From: Corynebacterium ulceribovis DSM 45146
Lineage (GTDB): Bacteria; Actinomycetota; Actinomycetes; Mycobacteriales; Mycobacteriaceae
Direction of reading: 5' to 3'
Length of the DNA stretch: 64,000 nucleotides
NCBI RefSeq assembly: GCF_000372445.1
Contig: NZ_AQUY01000002.1
Coordinates: 399,561 to 463,560, forward strand
Positions 8,236 to 16,939 of the stretch are shown here, in pieces; position 1 is the stretch's first letter, and every line of letters starts with the position of its first letter. The position numbers were made by a program, and so were the translations under genes. The notes below the pieces were generated by a model, which saw nothing but the letters and a program-made list of their open reading frames with translations, was not told the origin of the DNA and made no database searches.

Positions 8236-9012
8236 TTAGTTCTTCTTCCCGCGTTCAGAAGCGCGGCGCGCACGACGGTTCATACCGCCCATATTCTGTG
8301 GATTCTTCGGCAGCGGACCACCCGGCAGGCCAGCGCGGCGCCGCAGCTGGTCCATCGACTCAATCCGGTTCGCCAGTGCTTGCGCCTGGCCCTTGTCCAT
8401 ATTGCGTGGCAGCTTCGTAATTTCGCGCTGTAGGTGCTTCGCCGGCACCTGACCTTCGCCCTCACCGACGAAGAATTCGTAAATTGGGGCGGTACCAGCA
8501 ATTCGGCTCATCTTCTGCTTCGTCTGACGCATCATGGGCTTGGTGCGGGACAAATCGCCCTCAGCCACCAGCACCACACCAGGGTTACCCACTAGGCGGT
8601 GCACCGCGTCCATATTCTGGTTCGATGCCACCGCAGCTTCATAAGCCCAGTACATGCCTGGCACCTTACGGTCAGCGAGCTGCTCCAAGGTCCACGCACC
8701 GGCACCTGGCTGGTCACCGATCTCGTCATACATGGAGTTCTTCAGGCGGGAGGTAAACAGCCACATCGCCAGCAGCAGACCCACCGCAACACCCACCGGC
8801 AGCAGGAACCACTGAATATTCCAAATCAGCCCCAGCAGGAAGAACAGCAGTGCGGGCACCAGCACCGCGGCCACCATAATCGGGATCAACATCTTGTCCC
8901 GCTTGCGCTGCATATTAAATGCCTGCACAAACTGACCGCGCGTTTGCTTACGCTGTGCCTTCTTCGCTGCGCGCTCGGCCTTCTTCTGAGTCTTATCCTG
9001 ATCCTTCGCCAT
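8236..9012 (-). CDS. DUF4191 domain membrane protein
   Basis: A 258-residue protein conserved beside lipA in actinobacteria, function unknown. It starts with a strongly basic, coiled-coil-like stretch (KTQKKAERAAKKAQRKQTRGQ). Two adjacent membrane helices follow near 45-63 (IPIMVAAVLVPALLFFLLG) and 67-88, then a cytoplasmic domain with the DUF4191 core (TLEQLADRKVPGMYWAYEAAVA, VGNPGVVLVAEGD) and a basic tail (RRARRASERGKKN). It follows lipA on the same strand with a 58-bp gap, so it may be read through from the lip genes. It is a two-helix hairpin membrane protein with both ends probably inside. Confidence 0.85.
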   Translation of the reverse strand: MAKDQDKTQKKAERAAKKAQRKQTRGQFVQAFNMQRKRDKMLIPIMVAAVLVPALLFFLLGLIWNIQWFLLPVGVAVGLLLAMWLFTSRLKNSMYDEIGDQPGAGAWTLEQLADRKVPGMYWAYEAAVASNQNMDAVHRLVGNPGVVLVAEGDLSRTKPMMRQTKQKMSRIAGTAPIYEFFVGEGEGQVPAKHLQREITKLPRNMDKGQAQALANRIESMDQLRRRAGLPGGPLPKNPQNMGGMNRRARRASERGKKN

Positions 9013-9070
9013 AGGGTTAAGAATAGGCTATTGCTCAGACAAGGCGTGCATTTGCCTTAGTGTGCGCCAG

Positions 9071-10111
9071 TTAACGTGCCACCGGGGTTTCCACCGACTG
9101 GCCATACTTTTCCAGCAGTGACTTCGCTTCCTGCGCCGTCGAGCCCTGGTCAGCTTCACCGAGGTGTGCCAGGTTCTCCGGCAGCTCACGGCCCTTTGCC
9201 TTCATGGTCTGCGCGTACAGGCGACCCGCACGGTAGGACGAGCGCACCAGTGGGCCAGCCATAACACCGCTAAACCCAATCTCGTAGGCCGCATCGGACA
9301 GTTCCACGAACTCTTCCGGACGCACCCACCGGTCAATCGGGTGGTGCAGGTTCGACGGCCGCAGGTACTGCGTGATCGTCAAAATGTCGGTGCCTGCGTC
9401 ATGCAGGTCACGCATGGTGTCCAGGATTTCTTCCTTGGTTTCACCCATCCCGAGAATCAGGTTCGATTTCGTCAACAAGCCTGCTTTTTGGGCGGCAGAA
9501 ATGACTTCCAGGGAGCGGTCGTAGCGGAACGCTGGGCGGATGCGCTTGAAAATACGCGGAACCGTCTCAACATTGTGCGCGAACACTTCCGGCTTGGAAT
9601 CGAAGACGGCCTGTAGGGCATCCGGGTCGCCGCGGAAGTCATCCACCAGCAGTTCCACACCAGTGTGTGGGTTGAGCTGGTGAATTTGGCGGCACGTTTC
9701 AGCGTAAATCCAAGAGGCGCCATCGGGCAGGTCATCGCGGGCGACACCAGTGACGGTGGCGTAGCGCAGCCCCATTTCCTGCACCGACTCGGCGACACGT
9801 CGTGGTTCGTCGCGGTCCAAGGCGGTTGGCTTACCGGTAGCAATCTGGCAGAAGTCGCAGCGGCGGGTGCATTCGTCACCACCGACAAGGAAGGTCGCCT
9901 CGCGGTCCTCCCAGCATTCGTGCATATTTGGGCATCCGGCCTCTTGGCACACCGTGTGCAGGCTGGCGCCGGACACGCGCTGTTTCATCGCGCGGTATTC
10001 CGGACCAACTTTGGCGGTGGTGCGAATCCACTTCGGCTTATGCTCAATCGGGGTTTCCGCATTGCGCGCCTCGACTCGCAGCAGCTTGCGTCCTTCAGGT
10101 GCGATAGTCAT
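9071..10111 (-). CDS. lipA: Lipoyl synthase
   Basis: Radical-SAM enzyme that inserts two sulfurs at C6 and C8 of protein-bound octanoyl groups, completing lipoyl cofactors. The 346 residues contain the N-terminal auxiliary-cluster cysteines 55, 60 and 66 ([12 protein letters not shown]) and the radical-SAM CX3CX2C cysteines 81, 85 and 88 (CTRRCDFC). The usual [15 protein letters not shown] and HNVETVPR segments follow. The ATG at 10111 ([11 protein letters not shown]) is chosen over a TTG two codons upstream because it has AGTAGGG at good distance and matches corynebacterial relatives. It sits 28 bp after lipB. Its likely targets are the lipoyl domains of the E2 encoded upstream and the glycine cleavage H protein. 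Confidence 0.98.
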   Translation of the reverse strand: MTIAPEGRKLLRVEARNAETPIEHKPKWIRTTAKVGPEYRAMKQRVSGASLHTVCQEAGCPNMHECWEDREATFLVGGDECTRRCDFCQIATGKPTALDRDEPRRVAESVQEMGLRYATVTGVARDDLPDGASWIYAETCRQIHQLNPHTGVELLVDDFRGDPDALQAVFDSKPEVFAHNVETVPRIFKRIRPAFRYDRSLEVISAAQKAGLLTKSNLILGMGETKEEILDTMRDLHDAGTDILTITQYLRPSNLHHPIDRWVRPEEFVELSDAAYEIGFSGVMAGPLVRSSYRAGRLYAQTMKAKGRELPENLAHLGEADQGSTAQEAKSLLEKYGQSVETPVAR

Positions 10112-10139
10112 AGTCAATACCCTACTCGGAAAGTAAGAA

Positions 10140-10835
10140 TCAGTGCTTTTCGACGTTTATGCTGCCGTCAAGTGCAGCAAATAACGCGTCGACCACGGGA
10201 TTTTCCATCTCTTTCACCGTCACATCGCGGCCGAGCTCTTCGGACAGCGTGGTGGTGCCGGCATCGGCAATCCCGCACGGAACAATGTGGTCGTAGTACT
10301 CCAAGGTGTTGTCGCAGTTCAGGGCGAAGCCGTGCATGGCAACACCGCGAGTGATGCGCAACCCAATGGCGGCGATTTTGCGTTCTGGTTTTGGGGTGCC
10401 ATCGAACCAGCCGGCAGGCAGCCACACTCCGGAGCGGCCGTCGACACGGTCAGCAGGCAGGCCAAGGTCGCGACATACTTTAATGAGCGCATCTTCAATG
10501 CGGCGAACGTAGTCAATGACGTCGATGGGGTCAGCCAGTTTGATGATGGGGTAGCCGACTAGTTGGCCCGGTCCGTGCCAAGTGATGCGGCCGCCGCGGT
10601 CAACATCGACAACCGGCAGACCGTTGGTGGGGCGGTCTTCGGGTTGGGTGCGTTTGCCGGCGGTGTAGGTCGATGGGTGTTCCAGCAGCAGCAGGCGGTC
10701 GCCAATGGCGTCGTCGGCGCGTTGGTTCGCGAGGTCTGCCTGCAGATGCCATGTGTCGGTGTAGTCGACAGTGCCGAGGTCGTGGACTTCGACAGGGGTG
10801 GGGTAGCTGGCGCGGATAGATTGACCGGATTGCAT
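10140..10835 (-). CDS. lipB: Octanoyl-[acyl-carrier-protein]-protein N-octanoyltransferase
   Basis: Moves octanoate from acyl-carrier protein to the lysine of lipoyl domains, the step before LipA. The 231-residue form has [17 protein letters not shown] (80-96), the catalytic Lys153 in KIAAIG and the catalytic Cys187 in PCGIAD. ATG 10835 is chosen; a longer frame to 10910 would run into the hairpin of the upstream E2 terminator (10886-10938). Together with lipA it forms a lipoate-assembly operon directly downstream of its main substrate gene. Confidence 0.97.
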   Translation of the reverse strand: MQSGQSIRASYPTPVEVHDLGTVDYTDTWHLQADLANQRADDAIGDRLLLLEHPSTYTAGKRTQPEDRPTNGLPVVDVDRGGRITWHGPGQLVGYPIIKLADPIDVIDYVRRIEDALIKVCRDLGLPADRVDGRSGVWLPAGWFDGTPKPERKIAAIGLRITRGVAMHGFALNCDNTLEYYDHIVPCGIADAGTTTLSEELGRDVTVKEMENPVVDALFAALDGSINVEKH

Positions 10836-10885
10836 GCTATCCAGGCTAGCGCTGTTGCTGAATAAGCGATCACTTTGGTCGAAGA

Positions 10886-10938
10886 AACAAAAAACTGCCC
10901 TGGTGCCCAACCACTTTCGTGGCGGGAGACCAGGGCAG
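10886..10938 (-). terminator. Terminator of the E2 (aceF) gene
   Basis: CTGCCCTGGT (10895-10904) and ACCAGGGCAG (10929-10938) form a perfect 10-bp stem, with an inner CCACTTTCGTGG hairpin. On the minus strand a run of six T follows. It separates aceF from lipB. Confidence 0.9.
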
Positions 10939-10971
10939 CTAAACGCGGTGCCTAGTGCGCGCTAACCGGGT

Positions 10972-13053
10972 TTACAGTCCCAGTTCGTCGTCGAAGGCGA
11001 CCTGCTCCAGGCGAGCCCGGATGGTGGTCAGGAAGCGACCTGCATCTGCGCCGTCGACCAGGCGGTGGTCGTAGGTCAGTGCCAGGTAAGCCATGTCGCG
11101 GATAGCGATAGCAGCATCGTCGCCACGGCCAGTGACCACTGGACGCTTCTCGATGATGCCGGTACCCAGGATGCCGGACTGTGGTGGAGTCAGGATTGGG
11201 GTGTCGAACAGTGCACCGTTGGAGCCCAGGTTGGTGACGGTGAAGGTGGCACCAAACAGGTCGTTTGGCTTCAGCTTGTTGTCACGGGCGCGTGTTGCCA
11301 GCTCGTCGATTTCCTGAGCCAGTTCCGCAATGGACTTGTCCTGTGCCTTGTGGATGACTGGGGTCAGCAGACCGCGTTCGGTGTCCACAGCAATCGCCAG
11401 GTTGACGTCCTCGTGGTAGGTGATTTCGCCCTTGTCTTCGTCGATGGACGCGTTGACGTTCGGGTGCAGCACCAGTGCTTCGATGATGGCCTTGACGAAG
11501 AATGGCAGGAAGGTCAGCTTCACGCCGTGCTTGTCCTGGAAGTTCTGCTTGACCTTGCCGCGCAGTTCCCACACGGTGGTCATGTCGACTTCGTGGACCT
11601 GGGTCAGCTGTGCAGAGGTCTGCAGCGCTTCGCGGGTCTTCGCAGCGGTGACCTTGCGGATGCGGTTGACCTTCTGAGTGGTGCCGCGCAGCTCTGCGAG
11701 CTCTGGGCGCACACCTGGCAGGGCAGGCTTGTCGGCAGCCTTCTCTGCCTGTGGCTCGGCCATTGGGCCGGTGCCAGATTCGCCCTTAGCTGCAGCCATG
11801 ACATCCTGCTTGCGGATGCGGCCGCCGATGCCGGTGCCGGTGACCTTGGACAGGTCAACGCCGTGCTTCTCAGCGAGCTTGCGCACCAGCGGGGTGACGT
11901 ACGGCAGGTTGTCGCCGGTGTTCACTGGCTCCGACTTGTCTGCCTTTGGCTCTTCCTTAGCTTCAGCCTTTGGAGCAGCCTTCGGCTCTTCCTTCGGCTC
12001 TTCCTTCTTTTCGGCCTTAGGTTCAGCCTTTTCTTCTGCCTGTGGTTCTTCCTTGGCTGGTGCTTCGGATGGGGCTGCGTCTGCGTCGCCAATGCGGGCG
12101 ATGACTGCGCCGACGTCGACGGTGTCGTCTACTTCAGCCAGGATTTCTACCAGGGTGCCAGCTACTGGAGATGGGATTTCGGTGTCGACCTTGTCGGTGG
12201 ATACTTCCAGCAGTGGTTCGTCGACCTCGACGGTGTCGCCGACTTCCTTCAGCCAGGTGGTGATGGTGCCTTCGGTGACGGATTCGCCGAGTTCTGGCAT
12301 TTCCACGTCGGTGGCGTCGCCGGAAGCAGTAGGCTTGGATTCCTGCTTGGCCTCAGCCTTTGGCTCTTCCTTCTTTTCAGCCTTAGGCTCAGCCTTTTCT
12401 TCTGCCTGTGGTTCTTCCTTGGCTGGTGCTTCGGATGGGGCTGCGTCTGCGTCGCCAATGCGGGCGATGACTGCGCCGACGTCGACGGTGTCGTCTACTT
12501 CAGCCAGGATTTCTACCAGGGTGCCAGCTACTGGAGATGGGATTTCGGTGTCGACCTTGTCGGTGGATACTTCCAGCAGTGGTTCGTCGACCTCGACGGT
12601 GTCGCCGACTTCCTTCAGCCAGGTGGTGATGGTGCCTTCGGTGACGGATTCGCCGAGTTCTGGCATTTCCACATCGGTGGCGTCGCCGGAAGCAGTAGGC
12701 TTGGATTCCTGCTTGGCCTCAGCCTTTGGCTCATCCTTAGCTTCTTCTTCCAGCTCTTCTTCGGCAGCTTCATCTTCTGCCTTGTCGTCACCGGAGTCGC
12801 CTGCTGGTTCTTCGCCCTCTTCGCCAATGACTGCGATGACTGCACCGACGTCGACGGTGTCGTCAACTTCCGCCTTGATTTCCAGCAGCACACCTGCGAC
12901 TGGGGATGGGATCTCAGTATCTACCTTGTCGGTGGACACTTCGAGCAGCGGCTCGTCTACCTCGATCTTGTCGCCGACTTCCTTAAGCCAGGTGGTAATA
13001 GTGCCCTCGGTGACAGATTCGCCCAGTTCGGGCATCTCAACGGAGATCGCCAT
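10972..13053 (-). CDS. aceF: Dihydrolipoamide acyltransferase E2 with three lipoyl domains
   Basis: E2 core of the pyruvate/2-oxoglutarate dehydrogenase complex; in Corynebacterium one AceF-type E2 serves the mixed complex, and the gene is often labelled sucB. The 693 residues comprise three lipoyl domains with the lipoylated DKVDTE lysines at 43, 166 and 288, joined by long Ala/Pro/Glu/Lys linkers. Next comes a peripheral-subunit-binding domain ([25 protein letters not shown]) near 380-420, then a catalytic acyltransferase domain ending in [14 protein letters not shown] with His663 and Asp667. Lipoyl domains 2 and 3 plus their linkers are almost identical at DNA level (see repeat). AGGAG precedes the ATG. 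The lip genes lie directly downstream. Confidence 0.97.
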   Translation of the reverse strand: MAISVEMPELGESVTEGTITTWLKEVGDKIEVDEPLLEVSTDKVDTEIPSPVAGVLLEIKAEVDDTVDVGAVIAVIGEEGEEPAGDSGDDKAEDEAAEEELEEEAKDEPKAEAKQESKPTASGDATDVEMPELGESVTEGTITTWLKEVGDTVEVDEPLLEVSTDKVDTEIPSPVAGTLVEILAEVDDTVDVGAVIARIGDADAAPSEAPAKEEPQAEEKAEPKAEKKEEPKAEAKQESKPTASGDATDVEMPELGESVTEGTITTWLKEVGDTVEVDEPLLEVSTDKVDTEIPSPVAGTLVEILAEVDDTVDVGAVIARIGDADAAPSEAPAKEEPQAEEKAEPKAEKKEEPKEEPKAAPKAEAKEEPKADKSEPVNTGDNLPYVTPLVRKLAEKHGVDLSKVTGTGIGGRIRKQDVMAAAKGESGTGPMAEPQAEKAADKPALPGVRPELAELRGTTQKVNRIRKVTAAKTREALQTSAQLTQVHEVDMTTVWELRGKVKQNFQDKHGVKLTFLPFFVKAIIEALVLHPNVNASIDEDKGEITYHEDVNLAIAVDTERGLLTPVIHKAQDKSIAELAQEIDELATRARDNKLKPNDLFGATFTVTNLGSNGALFDTPILTPPQSGILGTGIIEKRPVVTGRGDDAAIAIRDMAYLALTYDHRLVDGADAGRFLTTIRARLEQVAFDDELGL
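12001..12732 (-). repeat. 366-bp tandem duplication inside aceF (lipoyl domains 2 and 3)
   Basis: The segment 12001-12366 is repeated at 12367-12732 with only a few base changes (for example acgtcggtggcg versus acatcggtggcg). The 122-codon unit holds one lipoyl domain plus its linker. The first lipoyl domain (12810-13053) is clearly more diverged. Confidence 0.95.
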
Positions 13054-13136
13054 GTGATTGACTCCTAGACAGTTGAATAATGAGAGAAATCGTTACCTAC
13101 GACACTACCGCGTCCCACACGGCAATGCTGTTGTCT

Positions 13137-13144
13137 CCCCCCCC
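13137..13144. repeat. C8 homopolymer in the aceF upstream region
   Basis: A run of eight C lies between the divergent aceF gene (start at 13053) and the small gene starting at 13204. It may vary in length or be a sequencing-sensitive tract. Confidence 0.6.
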
Positions 13145-13203
13145 AAATCATTGCGTTTAGGCAACAAATCATCTTCACCGGGGGCTTCGCTACACTCGAT
13201 CGC

Positions 13204-13680
13204 GTGTGGAAGCTGTTTGGACGAGGCAAAAAAGGATCAACCGGCGGCGGAGGTCTGACCGGTCGGAAAGGTCGCGTCCCTCGGGCGCCCCGCAGCCCCG
13301 ACGGTACCATCCGAGCCGAAGACCGCGCCTACCTGACCGCTTGGGCCGCCGAGCGCGCCATGGTTGAGGCCTACATTGAGCCGGAAACGTTGGTGAATGA
13401 GATGTCCGTAGTGCTTGTTGACGAAACGGGGGACTGGACTCGGAGGCGCATCGGCGGGCCAAAGGGAATTGCGGACGTCCAGCATCTGCTGGCAGTACCA
13501 ACCTTCTTCGTCGAAGATGCCGGATATCCGCAGCGGATGCGCGACCGGATCGAACACGACACCAAGATGCGCAAACGCGAAGAGCAGGCGCAGCGACGCA
13601 AAGAACGCGCCGCACAACGCCTGCTCTCCGAACTGGAGTCGGAACTCGAATCAGACCTCGACGATAAGCCTGGAAACTAG
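13204..13680 (+). CDS. Conserved hypothetical basic/acidic protein
   Basis: A 158-residue soluble protein that I do not recognise. It begins with a basic, glycine-rich stretch (GRGKKGSTGGGGLTGRKGRVPRAPRS). A folded-looking middle (about 40-110) includes YIEPETLVNEMSVVLVDETGDWTRRRIGGPKGIADVQHLL. It ends in a highly charged helix rich in Arg, Glu and Lys (about 115-158) that looks like a coiled coil. The GTG at 13204 has no strong ribosome site. It lies between aceF (divergent) and pepA (convergent). The TRRRIGG...ADVQHL part could be a small binding domain, but no function is assigned. Confidence 0.7.
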   Translation: MWKLFGRGKKGSTGGGGLTGRKGRVPRAPRSPDGTIRAEDRAYLTAWAAERAMVEAYIEPETLVNEMSVVLVDETGDWTRRRIGGPKGIADVQHLLAVPTFFVEDAGYPQRMRDRIEHDTKMRKREEQAQRRKERAAQRLLSELESELESDLDDKPGN

Positions 13681-13693
13681 TTCGGCCTCCCGG

Positions 13694-15196
13694 CTACTGC
13701 TCCGCTAGGTCCGTCAATACCTTCGCAATGGTGCGCACTGGCACACCGGACGCCTTCGCTGGGGTGTATCCCCACGGCTTGGACGTGTTGTAGGACGGGC
13801 CAGCGATATCGACGTGCGCCCACTGGACATCGTCGCCGACGAATTCGCGCAGGTATGCCGCCGCAACCATCATGCCGCCAGCGCGGTCATTAGACACGTT
13901 CCGGATATCAGCCACTGGAGTCTTCAACCCCTCGGCCAGCTCTGCTGGGATTGGCACAGCCCATGCGTCTTCGCCGACAGCCTGGCCAGCTTCAGCGACC
14001 TGGTCGCGGAACTCATCAGTGCCCATAACACCAGAGGTGCGGTTACCCAGCGCCACAATCTGCGCGCCGGTCAGGGTAGCGGTGTCGATCAGGTAGCTCG
14101 GGTTGTCTTCACAAGCGCGAACAATCGCATCGGCCAGTACCAGTCGGCCTTCCGCATCGGTGTTCAGCACTTCGCAGGTCTTGCCACCGTACTGGGTGAT
14201 CACATCGCCCGGACGGTAGGAGGTTGCCGATGGCATGTTTTCTGCCATTGGGATGGTCGCCGTGACATTCAGTGGCAGCTGCAGAGCTGCAACCAGCTGC
14301 ATCGAGGCAATAATCGACGCGGCGCCACCCATATCGGAAATCATGTTTTCCATGTGGGCTGGTGGCTTCAGGCTAATTCCGCCGGTGTCGAAAGTGATGC
14401 CCTTGCCGACCAATGCCACATCCACAGCATCGGAGTCTGGCTTACCGCGGTAGTGCATCCGCACCAGACGTGGGCCGCGAGCCGAACCACCGCCGACGGC
14501 CGTCAGACCGCCGTAGCCGCTCTCGGCCAATTCGTCGTCACGCAGCACTTCGGTGCTCAACCCACTGGCATCCGCAACGGAGGCAGCGACCTCCGCAAAA
14601 CGTGCCGGGTAGAGGTGCGACGACGGCGTGTTGACCAAGTCGCGGGCCAGCGCCACAGCAGAGACAGTGGCCACAGCGCGGTCAAAGTCAGCCTGTGCGT
14701 CATCGCCGCCGACAACGGTCAGCTTGCCCAGTGGCTGCTTATTCGCTGGCACCTCGTCGGACTTCAGACCGCGGTAGCTGTAGCCGCCCAGGCCGAAACC
14801 TTCGATTGATTCAGCTAGGCCGAAAACTCCCACGGTGGTGGCAGCGTGTTCCACGCCGGTTAGGGCGCGGGCAGCAGTTCCGCAGGCCTGACGGACCTGG
14901 TCAGCGGTGGTTTCGTCGCTGTCGCCCAAACCAACTGCCAGCACGGACGCTGCTTCGATGGCCTGCGGTGCTGGTACGCGGGTCAGCTCGCCGTGTGCAC
15001 CGGTCGCGCCGACCAGTTCCAGGGCTGCGAGCAGTGGTTCGGCAACGTCGGCGGTCAAACTGTCGGTTGGCAGTTCCAAACCGTCCTCACCAGTGAAAAC
15101 CGGTACCACGAGCACGTCTACGTCCTCCGGCAGGGCGGTAGCCAATTCGAAGGCTGGAATGTGGCCAATGGCCGGAAGTAGCTTAGCTACTGTCAC
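13694..15196 (-). CDS. pepA: Leucyl aminopeptidase (M17)
   Basis: Cytosolic zinc/manganese aminopeptidase that removes N-terminal residues from peptides. The 500-residue protein has an N-terminal macro-like domain (about 1-165) and the M17 catalytic domain. The latter carries VGKGITFDTGGISLKP (263-278) with the metal/catalytic Lys and Asp, and the family signature NTDAEGRLVLAD (345-356). The GTG at 15196 follows AAAGGA at eight bases. It is divergent from ilvE, with 104 bp between the starts. The residue set looks complete. Confidence 0.97.
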   Translation of the reverse strand: MTVAKLLPAIGHIPAFELATALPEDVDVLVVPVFTGEDGLELPTDSLTADVAEPLLAALELVGATGAHGELTRVPAPQAIEAASVLAVGLGDSDETTADQVRQACGTAARALTGVEHAATTVGVFGLAESIEGFGLGGYSYRGLKSDEVPANKQPLGKLTVVGGDDAQADFDRAVATVSAVALARDLVNTPSSHLYPARFAEVAASVADASGLSTEVLRDDELAESGYGGLTAVGGGSARGPRLVRMHYRGKPDSDAVDVALVGKGITFDTGGISLKPPAHMENMISDMGGAASIIASMQLVAALQLPLNVTATIPMAENMPSATSYRPGDVITQYGGKTCEVLNTDAEGRLVLADAIVRACEDNPSYLIDTATLTGAQIVALGNRTSGVMGTDEFRDQVAEAGQAVGEDAWAVPIPAELAEGLKTPVADIRNVSNDRAGGMMVAAAYLREFVGDDVQWAHVDIAGPSYNTSKPWGYTPAKASGVPVRTIAKVLTDLAEQ

Positions 15197-15300
15197 GTCA
15201 ATAGTCCTTTCTAGGTGAAAACTAAAACCAGTTGTTCATTTTTTACCCTAGCCGTGGCGAATGAGTCATGGTGTCGGGCGCGTCAACTAAGCTGCCTACC

Positions 15301-16416
15301 ATGGCTACTCTCGATTTTTCCGTCACCCCCAATCCCAACCCGGTTTCCGACGCGAAACGCGCCGAGATTCTTAGCAACCCCGGCTTCGGTGACTACTTCA
15401 CCGACCACATGGTCACCATCCAGTACACCGAAGGCCAAGGCTGGCACGACGCCGCGGTGGTGCCATACGGTCCGCTGAGCATGGACCCAGCATCGATGGT
15501 CTTCCACTACGGCCAGGCGATTTTCGAAGGCATCAAGGCCTACCGCCACCCAGATGGTTCCGTCGCAACCTTCCGCCCGGGCGCTAACGCGGAACGTTTC
15601 CAGCGTTCGGCAGAACGCTTGGCCATGGCGCAACTGCCAGTGGAACTTTTCGAAGAGTCGCTCAAGCAGCTACTTGCCGTTGACGAAAAGTGGGTGCCGG
15701 CCGCCGGCTCCGAGGCATCCCTCTACCTGCGTCCATTCATGATTGCCCGCGAGGTTGGCCTGGGTATTTCCGCATCGGATACCTACACCTACCTGCTCAT
15801 TGCTTCGCCAGCTGGCAACTACTTCGCCTCCAACAAGACCGTGTCGGTGTGGCTGGGCCAGGAGTACGTCCGCGCCGCCCCAGGTGGTACCGGCGCTGCC
15901 AAGTGCGCCGGTAACTACGCAGCGTCTTTGGTTGCCGATGCCGAAGCTCGCGCTAATGGTTGCGACCAGATTGTGTGGCTGGATGCGGTGGACCGCGAAC
16001 ACATCGAAGAGATGGGCGGGATGAACCTGTTCTTCGTCTACGGCAATTCCGATGACGCCTCCGACATCACCCTGGTCACCCCATCGCTGTCTGGCTCACT
16101 GCTGCCGGGCATCACCCGTGACAGCTTGCTGCAGGTTGCGCAGGACCTCGGCATGAAGATTGAAGAGCGCCGCATCACCTGGCAGGAATGGCGCGATGAT
16201 GTGGCTGCCGGCAAGATGACCGAGACTTTCGCCTGCGGTACTGCCGCGGTCATCACCCCAGTTGGCCAGCTGAAGTGGGATGGTGGCAGCTTCGCCATTA
16301 ATGACGAAAAGCCAGGGCAGTGGACCGTGAAGCTGCGCGAGACCCTCACTGGTATTCAGCGCGGCATCGTGGAGGACAAGCACGGCTGGACTTTCCAGCT
16401 CACCGCAGCGAAGTAA
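15301..16416 (+). CDS. ilvE: Branched-chain amino-acid aminotransferase
   Basis: PLP-dependent class IV transaminase that makes leucine, isoleucine and valine from their 2-oxo acids. The 371 residues, counted from ATG 15301, contain the HYGQAIFEGIKAY entry (69-81), the PLP lysine Lys201 in GTGAAKCAGNYAAS, and the ACGTAAVITPVG segment that binds the PLP phosphate. An upstream in-frame GTG-type start at 15268 lies in the promoter region and is less likely. pepA beside ilvE is also the C. glutamicum order. Confidence 0.97.
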   Translation: MATLDFSVTPNPNPVSDAKRAEILSNPGFGDYFTDHMVTIQYTEGQGWHDAAVVPYGPLSMDPASMVFHYGQAIFEGIKAYRHPDGSVATFRPGANAERFQRSAERLAMAQLPVELFEESLKQLLAVDEKWVPAAGSEASLYLRPFMIAREVGLGISASDTYTYLLIASPAGNYFASNKTVSVWLGQEYVRAAPGGTGAAKCAGNYAASLVADAEARANGCDQIVWLDAVDREHIEEMGGMNLFFVYGNSDDASDITLVTPSLSGSLLPGITRDSLLQVAQDLGMKIEERRITWQEWRDDVAAGKMTETFACGTAAVITPVGQLKWDGGSFAINDEKPGQWTVKLRETLTGIQRGIVEDKHGWTFQLTAAK

Positions 16417-16454
16417 ACCAGCGCTGGTGTGGGGTTCCGGCCCCACAAAAGGTT

Positions 16455-16508
16455 GCGCCCCGCTGTTGTCGATTGTGCTTTTCGACGATAGCGGCGCGTT
16501 TCCTTATT
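16455..16508 (+). terminator. Terminator after ilvE
   Basis: A long imperfect hairpin pairs CCGCTGTTGTCGA (16460-16472) with TCGACGATAGCGG (16482-16494), extended by GCGC/GCGC at the base. GTTTCCTTATTT follows. It lies about 40 bp after the ilvE stop. Confidence 0.7.
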
Positions 16509-16526
16509 TAATACTGCTCACGAGCA

Positions 16527-16862
16527 CTACTTATCAGTGGCGCCTGGTTCCGACGTGAACTTATTGTGGGCACCCGAAACGAACGACTGCAGCTTTTCGG
16601 TTGCAGCCTGCAGCACATTGCTGCCTTCTTCATTTGGGTATTCCGAGGCATCGCCTTCAGGCTTGTATTCCTTGTACGCCGTTGGGTTCGATGTTGGATC
16701 ATCGTCGTCGTCAGCTGCGGTGAAACCACGCTTCTTCGCATCGGCGTACTTGTAGGCCGTCGGGTTGGAGGTTGGGTGGTCGTCATCGTCAGCTGGAGTA
16801 AATCCACGCTTCTTTGGTTGTGGCGTTTCGTCGGCAGTCGGTTCGAATGGGGTCTGGTTCAT
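16527..16862 (-). CDS. Small acidic protein with a two-fold 26-residue repeat
   Basis: A 111-residue, probably disordered acidic protein of unknown function, numbered from ATG 16862. The motif KKRGFTxADDDDxPTSNPTAYK occurs twice, at 17-38 and 43-64, spaced 26 residues. The tail (VLQAATEKLQSFVSGAHNKF, about 83-102) looks like one amphipathic helix. A TTG at 16883 could add seven residues. No signal peptide or membrane segment is seen. The DDDD clusters next to KKRG suggest a metal-, nucleic-acid- or partner-binding peptide, but this is a guess. It is convergent with ilvE. Confidence 0.7.
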   Translation of the reverse strand: MNQTPFEPTADETPQPKKRGFTPADDDDHPTSNPTAYKYADAKKRGFTAADDDDDPTSNPTAYKEYKPEGDASEYPNEEGSNVLQAATEKLQSFVSGAHNKFTSEPGATDK

Positions 16863-16939
16863 GGCTGTTACTGCGCCTTTCAACGGGCAAAACTGCAGGT
16901 ACCAGCATTAGTTTAATCCGCAAACCTAGTTTGCGCTGG

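Noticed and set aside
10836..10910. Longer N-terminus for lipB
   Set aside because: It would extend into the aceF terminator hairpin and adds residues not seen in the LipB fold.
11065..13068. Very long plus-strand open frames opposite the E2 gene (also 11678-13057)
   Set aside because: They are antisense shadows of the Ala/Pro/Glu/Lys-rich E2 reading frame; their translations are low-complexity and the minus strand has all the lipoyl and catalytic motifs.
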